Assembly: GCF_001896135.2 (NCBI RefSeq)
Contig: NZ_MPOH02000014.1
Location: forward strand, 1 to 64,000
DNA: 64,000 nucleotides
Direction: 5' to 3'
DNA from: Streptomyces phaeoluteigriseus
Lineage (GTDB): Bacteria; Actinomycetota; Actinomycetes; Streptomycetales; Streptomycetaceae
Positions 55,979 through 64,000 of this stretch are shown here, piece by piece. Made by a program: the position numbers and the translations under genes. Position 1 is the first letter of the stretch, and the number at the start of each line of letters is the position of its first letter. The notes under the pieces were generated by a model, which ran no database searches, was not told the DNA's origin, and worked only from the letters and a program-made list of their open reading frames with translations.

Positions 55979-56845
55979 GTGCTGGAGCGGCTCAACGAGA
56001 GCATGGAGCACATCGAGCGTCATCTCGACCAGTCCATCGACGTGGCGGAGCTGGCGCGGATCGCGGCTACCTCGGAATACCACCTGAGGCGGATGTTCTC
56101 CGCGCTGGCGGGGATGCCGCTGTCGGAGTACGTGCGACGCCGCAGGCTCACTGTCGCTGGTGCTGAGGTACTCGCACGGCGTGAGTCGCTGTTGGAGATC
56201 GCGGTCCGCTACGGCTACGGCTCCGGTGAGGCCTTCGCCCGGGCGTTCCGCGCCATGCACGGGGTCGGGCCGGGCGAGGCCCGGCGCAGCGGAGCCGCGC
56301 TCGTCTCCCAGCCCCGGTTGGCCTTCCGCCTCACCGTCGAAGGGAACAGCAGTATGCGATATCGCGTAGTGGACAAGCCGGCCTTCTCCGTCGTCGGCCT
56401 CAAGGCCCGGGTTCCGCTGGTGCATTCGGGGCCGAACCAGGCGATCATCGATTTCGTCCGCGGCATCGCACCGCAGACGCTGGAGGATCTGGAGAAGCTG
56501 TCGGACCAGGAGCCGCAGGGCGTCGTCGCGGTCTGCGACGACCTGGACCCCAGTCGTGCCGAGGGCACCGAACTCGACTACTACCAGGGCGTGATCACGT
56601 CAGAAGCCGCCCCCGAGGGCGCGTCCGTCCTGCCTGTCCCGGCCGGGTCCTGGGCCGTCTTCACCACCTCGGGGCCGGCGCCGCAGGCCATCCAGGAGCT
56701 GTGGCGGGACGTGTTCACGCAGTGGTTCCCCTCCAACCCGTACCGCAGCCGCCCCGGCCCCGAGATCCTGCGCACCCGCCTGTCACCGGACGGGACCGAA
56801 GCCGATGCCGAGTTGTGGCTCCCGGTGGAGCGAGAACAGGGCTGA
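55979..56845 (+). CDS. AraC-family regulator with GyrI-like effector domain
   Basis: 288 aa. The N-terminal AraC DNA-binding domain (residues 5-105) shows both helix-turn-helix units: VAELARIAATSEYHLRRMFS and ESLLEIAVRYGYGSGEAFARAF. The C-terminal GyrI-like domain (about 125-285: YRVVDKPAFSVVGLKARVPL...EADAELWLPV) binds small molecules in Rob/SAV2435-like proteins. Start GTG 55979 has GGAAGGAGA 5 nt upstream; longer in-frame readings from 55778 lack family similarity. Targets unknown; it may control the VOC gene. Confidence 0.92.
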   Translation: MLERLNESMEHIERHLDQSIDVAELARIAATSEYHLRRMFSALAGMPLSEYVRRRRLTVAGAEVLARRESLLEIAVRYGYGSGEAFARAFRAMHGVGPGEARRSGAALVSQPRLAFRLTVEGNSSMRYRVVDKPAFSVVGLKARVPLVHSGPNQAIIDFVRGIAPQTLEDLEKLSDQEPQGVVAVCDDLDPSRAEGTELDYYQGVITSEAAPEGASVLPVPAGSWAVFTTSGPAPQAIQELWRDVFTQWFPSNPYRSRPGPEILRTRLSPDGTEADAELWLPVEREQG

Positions 56846-57450
56846 GGGAAGCGAACACGGGGCTGCGACCGGAACGCGGGACCGGTCGCGGCCCACGCCC
56901 CAGGGCGGCCCCCTCTGCCTGACGCAGCCGGAGCGAGCAGGCCGGCGGCCGTGCCGCCGACTGCTCGTGGAGCATCGATCTGCTCCCAGGCCCGCCCGGC
57001 CGCCCGCGAGGACGCCGCCGGCCTTCCGCCGCAGCCGCCACCGAGCGGCCAGGACCGAACAACTTGGACATGTTGACAAGCCGACACGCTGACAAGGTGA
57101 CAGGAGGGTCTACGGACATCGGCCTCCGCACACCGCCAGGGCGACTGCCCATGCAGGGCGATGCAGTGCCGTCAGGGCTTCAGCGGCCTGCACTGCGCTG
57201 CACGGCGCTGCCCGGTCCTGCACGGCGCTGCACGGTCATGCATAGCGCCTGCGCGGTTCCGCACGGCCCTGCACAGTCCCGCACGGCCCTCAACGCCCCG
57301 GCCTGCCGTGCCCGTAGACCGGCGGCCGGATCGCGGATAGAACTCTGCTGGGAGTCACCGCGTCCGACCAGGTGTTCAACCCGCCGAACAGGCACTCCTC
57401 TCCCGTACGACAGCCCCGGCGGCGCCTTGTCAGTGTGACGAGGGCGCCTG
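56846..57450. other. Intergenic region with TGCACGGC-type repeats
   Basis: About 600 bp without a supported gene. Around 57185-57295 short words such as CTGCACGGCGC and CGCACGGCCCTGCAC recur imperfectly. Confidence 0.55.
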
Positions 57451-57465
57451 TATAACGTTGTAAAA
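57451..57465. promoter_or_regulatory. LacI-type operator upstream of the LacI gene
   Basis: TATAACGTTGTAAAA has near-dyad symmetry around AACGTT. A related sequence (AACGATGTAAAA) precedes the binding-protein gene at 59.1 kb, so the repressor may control itself and the transport operon. Confidence 0.6.
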
Positions 57466-57553
57466 GTCAGGTATGGGACTCGGTGCACCACTCACGGTGA
57501 CGACCCCGTACCCGCACCGACCACACCGGCCGGGACGCAGTGGAGGGATTGCC

Positions 57554-58588
57554 GTGCGGGTCAGCCTCAAGGACGTTGCCGCCCACGCGGGGGTCTCCAT
57601 CAAGACCGTCTCCAACGTGGTGAACAACTACCAGCACGTCACACCAGCGATGCGCGAGCGCGTCCAGCAGTCCATCGACGCGCTCGGCTACCGGCCCAAC
57701 CTGGCCGCCCGGCACCTGCGCAAGGGACGCACGGGTATCATCGCGCTCGCTCTGCCCGAACTCGGCAACCCCTACTTCGCCGAACTGGCAGCCGTCGTCA
57801 TCGACGCCGCCGCCGCGCACGACTACATCGTGCTGCTGGACCACACCGGCGGCCGCCGCGAGCAGGAGGTGCTGGTCAGCCAGGGCTTCCGGGCCAGGGT
57901 CATCGACGGACTCATCCTCAGCCCCATAGAGCTGGAGGCGGACGACCTACGCGACCGGGCGGAGAACGTACCGCTGGTGCTGCTGGGCGAACGCGACTAC
58001 GACCTGCCGTACGACCACATCGCCATCGACAACGTGGCCGCGGCCCGCGCCGCCGTCCGGCACCTCATCGACCTCGGACGGCGGGAGGTGGCGTTCATCG
58101 GCGCCCGGCGCGGCCACAGTGAGCCCGCCCAACTCCGCGTGCGCGGCTGGCGCGAGGAACTGTCCGCCGCCGGACTCCCGGCCGACGACGGGCTCGTCGC
58201 CGCCACCGACGGCTGGGGTCATGCGGACGGGGCGGCGGCCATGGCCCGCATCCTGGAGACCGGACGGCGCCCCGACGCGGTCTTCGCCTACAACGACCCG
58301 ATGGCCATCGGCGCCATGCGTGTCCTTCACCGGCAAGGGCTGCGCGTGCCCGAGGACATCGCGATCGTGGGTTTCGACGACGTGGTCGAGGGTCGCTTCG
58401 GCGCGGTGACGCTCACCTCGGTGTCGCCGGACAAGGAGGCCATCGGCCGGCTCGCGGTCGAGTCGGTGCTCGCTCGGCTCGGCGGGGGTGAGCCACCCGA
58501 ACCGCGCCGTGTCTGGGCGGACTACCGCCTGGTGCGGCGGGAGAGCACGTTGGGCCGGGCGGCGCCTGGCAGGGACGGGCAGGACTGA
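57554..58588 (+). CDS. LacI-family transcriptional regulator
   Basis: 344 aa. The helix-turn-helix and hinge are clear: VSLKDVAAHAGVSIKTVSNVVNNYQHVTPAMRERV and ALGYRPNLAARHLRKGRTG (residues 2-65), followed by a periplasmic-binding-protein fold effector domain ending with AIVGFDDVVEGRFGAVTLTSVSPD. GTG 57554 follows GGAGGG; the in-frame ATG at 57473 would add a Pro/His-rich tail. It is upstream of, and collinear with, the sugar ABC operon it probably represses. Confidence 0.93.
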   Translation: MRVSLKDVAAHAGVSIKTVSNVVNNYQHVTPAMRERVQQSIDALGYRPNLAARHLRKGRTGIIALALPELGNPYFAELAAVVIDAAAAHDYIVLLDHTGGRREQEVLVSQGFRARVIDGLILSPIELEADDLRDRAENVPLVLLGERDYDLPYDHIAIDNVAAARAAVRHLIDLGRREVAFIGARRGHSEPAQLRVRGWREELSAAGLPADDGLVAATDGWGHADGAAAMARILETGRRPDAVFAYNDPMAIGAMRVLHRQGLRVPEDIAIVGFDDVVEGRFGAVTLTSVSPDKEAIGRLAVESVLARLGGGEPPEPRRVWADYRLVRRESTLGRAAPGRDGQD

Positions 58589-58615
58589 CCTGTTCGGCGG
58601 TGCGTATGCGAACGT

Positions 58616-58714
58616 GCCGCCGTGCGTCTCTCGGCGGGGACGCCACCTGCGCCGCCGTGCGTCTCCTGGCGGGGACGCCACCTGCGCCGCCGTGCGTCTC
58701 CCGGTCGGGTCGCC
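58616..58714 (+). repeat. 35-bp tandem repeat, about 3 copies
   Basis: Copies at 58616-58650, 58651-58685 and a partial one at 58686-58714, each beginning GCCGCCGTGCGTCTC. It lies directly after the LacI gene. No supported gene in 58589-59289. Confidence 0.9.
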
Positions 58715-59120
58715 GGGTCGGTACCGCGGTCGGCGCCGAACAGGCCGACGAGTCGATCGGCCTCGGCCGATCGGGCACGGGCACGGGCAGGGACGATCCA
58801 CGTCATGAGGTCGCACTCTTCTCGAAGCGTCGTCATCGCTCGGCGCAACCGCGCCTCGAGCGGATGCACTTGATCTGAGCCGCCCGGCGACCTCGGCCGT
58901 CGTCGGGTCGAAGTGGCGCGCGATTTACGTCTGTTGGATGTCAGGGGCGCCGTCTCCATGGGGGCGGCGCCCTCCTCTCCAGCGGCGTGTCCGGCCGTGG
59001 GGAGATGTCGACTGCCCTCCTGAGCAATCTCGTTGCCGTCGGTGAGAAGGCGGGCGGGTGTGGGTGCCGGTATCGGTTTCCGAGCGCGGCGTGCAGAGCA
59101 TGCAGAGCGTGCACAGGGGG

Positions 59121-59149
59121 TTTACAGCTTCCTTCCAACGATGTAAAAA
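59121..59149. promoter_or_regulatory. Putative LacI operator upstream of the sugar operon
   Basis: TTTACA (59121-59126) and TGTAAA (59142-59147) form an interrupted dyad; the right part AACGATGTAAAA matches the site before the LacI gene. It lies about 140 bp before the binding-protein start. Confidence 0.55.
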
Positions 59150-59289
59150 CCTCTGTGCGGCGGGTCGAACAGCCATTCCCGCCCGGGGAGAAGCGCCACC
59201 CTGCTCGACTTCTGCTCGATTCCTGCTCGATCTCTGCTCGTTCGCCACCTCCCCAGCTCCCTTTCAGCGTCGCCCGGATCGGGGTCACC

Positions 59290-60387
59290 ATGCAGCGCAG
59301 CACTCACCGTCGTCGCCTCCTCGCCCGTCCAACGGTCGTCTCCCTGGCAGCCGCAGTGGCATTGACCGCCACCTCCTGTGCGAAGTCGGAGGACGACGCG
59401 TCGAGCGCCACCACGTCCTCGGGGGCCGCCGCCGACGCCGAACAGAAGGTCGCCTCGCCCGAGCCGGGCGGCAAGACCTGCACCATCGACGCGTACGGCG
59501 CTGAGAAGCTGGACCTGAAGAACGCCACCGTCGGCTTCTCCCAGTCGGAGAAGGAGGCCAACCAGTTCCGTATCGCCGAGACGCAGTCCATCAGGGACGA
59601 GGCCAGGAGGCGCGGCGTCAAACTGCTGACGGCCAACGCCCAGTCGCAGTTCTCCAAGCAGATCAGTGACGTGCAGGACCTGCTGGCCAAGGGGGCCGAC
59701 CTGCTCGTCATCGCCCCGCTGAACTCCGACGGCTGGGACCCGGTCCTCAAGGCCGCCGCCGCCAAGAAGGTCCCCATCGTCACGATCGACCGCAAGATCA
59801 ACGCCACGGCCTGCAAGGACTACGTCTCCTTCATCGGCTCCGACTTCGTCGAACAGGGCCGGCGCGCCGCCGACCAGATGATCGAGGCGACCGGCGGCAA
59901 GGGCGAGGTCGCGATCCTGCTCGGAGCCGCGGGCAACAACGTCACCACCGAGCGCACCAAGGGCTTCAAGGACCGGATCGCGGAGAAGGCGCCGGACCTG
60001 AAGGTGGTGTTCGAGCAGACCGGTGACTTCGCCCGCGAGAAGGGCCAGCAGGTCACCGAACAGCTCATCCAGTCCAAGCCCGGCATCAAGGGCATCTACG
60101 CCGAGAACGACGAGATGGGCCTGGGCGCGGTGGCGGCGCTGAAGGGTGCGGGCAAGAAGCCGGGCGACGTCGAGATCGTCACGGTGGACGGCACCCGCAA
60201 CGCCGTCCAGGGCATCGTGGACGGCTGGATCAGCGGCGTCATCGAGTCCAACCCTCGCTTCGGACCGCTGGCCTTCCAGACGCTGGAGACCTTCACCCAG
60301 GGTGAGGAAGTCGCCCAGGACATCGTTATCGAGGACGGTGCCTACGACGAGGCCAACGCGCAGAGCGACATCGGCAAGGCGTACTGA
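59290..60387 (+). CDS. YtfQ-like sugar-binding lipoprotein
   Basis: 365 aa with a lipoprotein signal (basic start, hydrophobic core, LTATSC, lipidated Cys30) and a type I periplasmic-binding fold. The core resembles YtfQ: VGFSQSEKEANQFRIAETQSIRDEA, LLTANAQSQFSKQISDVQDLLAKGADLLVIAPLNSDGW and VTIDRKI. Known: YtfQ binds galactofuranose and galactopyranose. ATG 59290 gives a normal signal peptide although the upstream GGGG is modest. It heads the ABC operon. Confidence 0.92.
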   Translation: MQRSTHRRRLLARPTVVSLAAAVALTATSCAKSEDDASSATTSSGAAADAEQKVASPEPGGKTCTIDAYGAEKLDLKNATVGFSQSEKEANQFRIAETQSIRDEARRRGVKLLTANAQSQFSKQISDVQDLLAKGADLLVIAPLNSDGWDPVLKAAAAKKVPIVTIDRKINATACKDYVSFIGSDFVEQGRRAADQMIEATGGKGEVAILLGAAGNNVTTERTKGFKDRIAEKAPDLKVVFEQTGDFAREKGQQVTEQLIQSKPGIKGIYAENDEMGLGAVAALKGAGKKPGDVEIVTVDGTRNAVQGIVDGWISGVIESNPRFGPLAFQTLETFTQGEEVAQDIVIEDGAYDEANAQSDIGKAY

Positions 60388-60465
60388 CGTGCCCCGGGGG
60401 CCCGTTGAGCCGGGCCCCCCTTCCGCCCCCCCCCCGCAACCCCTTCCCCGCATCTGGAGGCACAG

Positions 60466-62017
<1,552 letters not shown>

Positions 62018-62025
<8 letters not shown>

Positions 62026-62980
62026 CGTCACGCTGCGCACCGCCCCGTTGGACAAGGCCCGCGTCCTGCAGTGGCTGCAGACGTACGGCGTCTACGCCGG
62101 CGTGGCGGTGCTCCTGATCGTCAACGTCGTCGTCACCCCGTACTTCCTGTCCGCGGAGAACTTCCGCACCCAGGCCGTCCAGGTCGCCCCCGTCATCATC
62201 GTGGCCCTCGGCATGGCTCTGGTCATCGGCACCGAGGGCGTCGACCTGTCGGTCGGTGCCGTGATGGCGCTGTCAGCCTCCGTCACCGCCCTCTACCTCG
62301 GCTACGGCCTCCTGCCCGCTCTGCTCGTGGTCGCGCTGTTCGCGGCCGTGGTCGGGCTGGCCAACGGAGCGCTGGTGGCACTCGTCGGCGTGCAGCCCAT
62401 CGTCGCCACCCTGGCCCTGATGGTCGGCGGCCGGGGACTCGCCCTCGTGCTGCTCCCGCAACTGGAGGACCTGCGCAACCCCTCGCTCGCCTCCCTGGGT
62501 TCCGGCGACGTCCTGGGCGTCCCGTACCTGATCCTGTTCGCCGCCGTGCTGGCCCTGCTGGTGGCGTTCGTGGTGCGCCGCACCACCTTCGGACGCCAGC
62601 TCCTGGCCGTCGGCGACAGCCGTCCCGCGGCGCAGCTCGCCGGCCTGCCGGTGCGCCGCGTGCTGATCGTCGTGTACGTCGTGAGCGCGCTGCTCGCGGC
62701 GACCGCGGGCGTGCTGGCCACCGCGCGACTCCAGGCCAGCGACCCGACGTCGCTGGGCAACCTGATGGAACTGTCCGCGATCACCGCGGTGGTGGTCGGC
62801 GGCACCCCGCTGACCGGCGGCCGCGTCAACATCGCGGGAACCGTGGCCGGAGCCGTCCTCATCCAGCTCCTGACCGCCACGCTCATCAAGCACGATCTGC
62901 CGCCGTCCTGGACACAGATCGCGCAGGCCGTGGTGATCGTCGCCGCGGTGTACGCGGCTCGGGGACGGGGGAAGCGATGA
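62018..62980 (+). CDS. Sugar ABC importer permease (YtfT-like)
   Basis: 320-aa BPD_transp_2-family permease with about 8-10 helices; IGTEGVDLSVGAVMALSASV is the family signature, and GVQPIVATLALMVGGRGLALVL and VVVGGTPLTGGRVNIAGTVAGA are the other conserved loops. Start ATG 62018 has GAGGAGG upstream inside the ATPase gene. Its stop overlaps the next permease as ATGA. Confidence 0.94.
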
Positions 62981-64000
62981 CCGCCACCAGGACGGACCCG
63001 CCCATGACCACGGCGAGCATCGAGCAGTCACGGGGCGCCGGGCCGGTGGGCTCCGCCCGCTCCGAGCGGCTGAGCGCGCTCGTCCAGCAGCACGGCGCGC
63101 TCGCGGTGCTGGTGATCGTCTCCCTGATGGCGTCGTTCTCCTTCGACTCCTTCGCCACCGGCGACAACGTCAGCAACATGGCGACCAGTTCGGCCTTCCT
63201 GGCGATCGTCGCCCTGGGCATGACCTTCGTCATCATCACCGGGGGGATCGACCTGTCCGTCGGCTCCCTGTTCGCCCTCGGCGGCGTCCTGGCGGCCTGG
63301 GGATCACGCCACGGCACCCTGGTGGGCCTCCTGCTGCCCCTCGCGGTGTGCGGACTGATCGGCGTCGTCAACGGCCTGCTGGTGGCCCGCTCCCGGCTCG
63401 CTCCCTTCATCGTCACGCTCGCCGCCATGCTGGGCGCGCGCGGACTGATGCTGGCGCTGACCGACGAGGGCGCCGACACCTTCCTGATCGGCAGGGGCTC
63501 GCTCCTCGCCGAACTGGGCCAGGGCACCACCCTCGGGCTGGGCAACCCCGTGTGGATCACGCTCGCGCTGTTCGTCACGGGCGCCGTCGTCCTGCGCCGC
63601 ACCCGCTTCGGACAGCACGTGTACGCGGTCGGAGGCAACGAGGACGCTGCCGCCCTGATGGGCGCACCGGTGGCCCGCACCAAGATCCTCGTGTACGCCC
63701 TGTCCGGTCTGCTGGCCGGACTGGCCGGCGCGCTCAACGCCGCCTGGCTGGCGTCCGGCGTGACCATCCTGGGCAACGGCATGGAACTGGAGGCCATCGC
63801 CGCCGTCGTGATCGGCGGCACCCTGCTGACCGGCGGTCTCGGCTACGTCAGCGGCTCGCTCGTCGGCGTCCTGCTGCTGAAGGTGATCCAGAACGTCATC
63901 AACCAGATCGGCTCGCTCGACTCCTCCTACCAACAGGTCGTCAGCGGCGCCTTCCTGGCGGTGGTCGTCGTCGCCCAGACATGGCTGGGCCGCAGACGGC
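62977..64000 (+). CDS. Sugar ABC importer permease (YjfF-like), cut by the right edge
   Basis: At least 341 codons, open to the window end. The same family as the preceding permease: IITGGIDLSVGSLFALGGVLA, LAPFIVTLAAMLGARGLMLAL, AVVIGGTLLTGGLGYVSGSLVG. Two different permeases after a YtfR-like ATPase and YtfQ-like binding protein match the ytfQRT-yjfF arrangement. The visible part is nearly complete by family length. Confidence 0.93.
   Translation, partial: MTATRTDPPMTTASIEQSRGAGPVGSARSERLSALVQQHGALAVLVIVSLMASFSFDSFATGDNVSNMATSSAFLAIVALGMTFVIITGGIDLSVGSLFALGGVLAAWGSRHGTLVGLLLPLAVCGLIGVVNGLLVARSRLAPFIVTLAAMLGARGLMLALTDEGADTFLIGRGSLLAELGQGTTLGLGNPVWITLALFVTGAVVLRRTRFGQHVYAVGGNEDAAALMGAPVARTKILVYALSGLLAGLAGALNAAWLASGVTILGNGMELEAIAAVVIGGTLLTGGLGYVSGSLVGVLLLKVIQNVINQIGSLDSSYQQVVSGAFLAVVVVAQTWLGRRR

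Overview
The window is very GC-rich actinobacterial DNA, most likely from a Streptomyces: third-codon-position GC bias, GTG starts, Shine-Dalgarno sites, DmdR/IdeR-type iron boxes and a gene order matching the coelichelin (cch) locus of Streptomyces coelicolor. No rRNA, tRNA, CRISPR array or intact insertion sequence was seen.

Layout. (1) 1-15310 is a coelichelin siderophore cluster: trimodular-type NRPS CchH (cut by the left edge), exporter CchG, lipoprotein CchF, ATPase CchE, permeases CchD/CchC, ornithine N-hydroxylase CchB and divergent formyltransferase CchA. Four iron boxes lie in its promoter regions. (2) 15.8-19.5 kb holds two tandem DUF4139 proteins. (3) 20-25.5 kb holds a decarboxylase/amidase chimeric relic, a PEBP-family protein, a DUF6343 membrane protein, and a stress or dormancy-like set (alpha/beta hydrolase, Rv2629-like baeRF protein, phosphoribosyltransferase, small protein), then degraded sequence. 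(4) 25.5-50.2 kb looks like a compact NRPS-PKS gene cluster. It has a flavin monooxygenase, a beta-lactamase-fold protein lacking catalytic residues, a KtzT-like piperazate synthase candidate, an arginine dihydrolase/DDAH-type enzyme, a second ornithine N-hydroxylase, a type II thioesterase, one NRPS module (C-A-PCP), a KS-AT-ACP PKS and a DH(half)-ER-KR-ACP PKS. Interleaved are two copies of a divergent pair: an LmbU-family regulator plus an IS701-transposase-like protein that has lost its catalytic acidic residues. Five copies of a palindrome close to GTCCCGCCGGCGGGAC sit only in intergenic DNA of this cluster. (5) 50.2-57 kb holds relics, a small unknown protein, a GtrA-like membrane protein, an MFS exporter, a VOC protein and an AraC/GyrI regulator. 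(6) 57.5-64 kb is a LacI-regulated sugar ABC importer of the YtfQRT-YjfF (galactofuranose) type, with its last permease cut by the right edge.

How the parts may work together. In region 4 the inferred flow is arginine to ornithine (dihydrolase), ornithine to N5-hydroxyornithine (hydroxylase), N5-hydroxyornithine to piperazate (KtzT-like), then NRPS/PKS assembly with thioesterase editing. LmbU paralogues would act through the shared palindromes. The flavin monooxygenase and NRPS promoters share the same architecture (palindrome, 45-46 nt, TTGAYC, 17 nt, -10), which ties the monooxygenase to the cluster. No product can be named from sequence alone.

Caveats. Four genes (cchG, the first DUF4139 gene, the DUF4097 gene, the NRPS) need a single-base frame correction, three of them at or beside short G/C runs. 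This may be sequencing error or decay. Minisatellites of 5-35 bp units are unusually common in the intergenic DNA.
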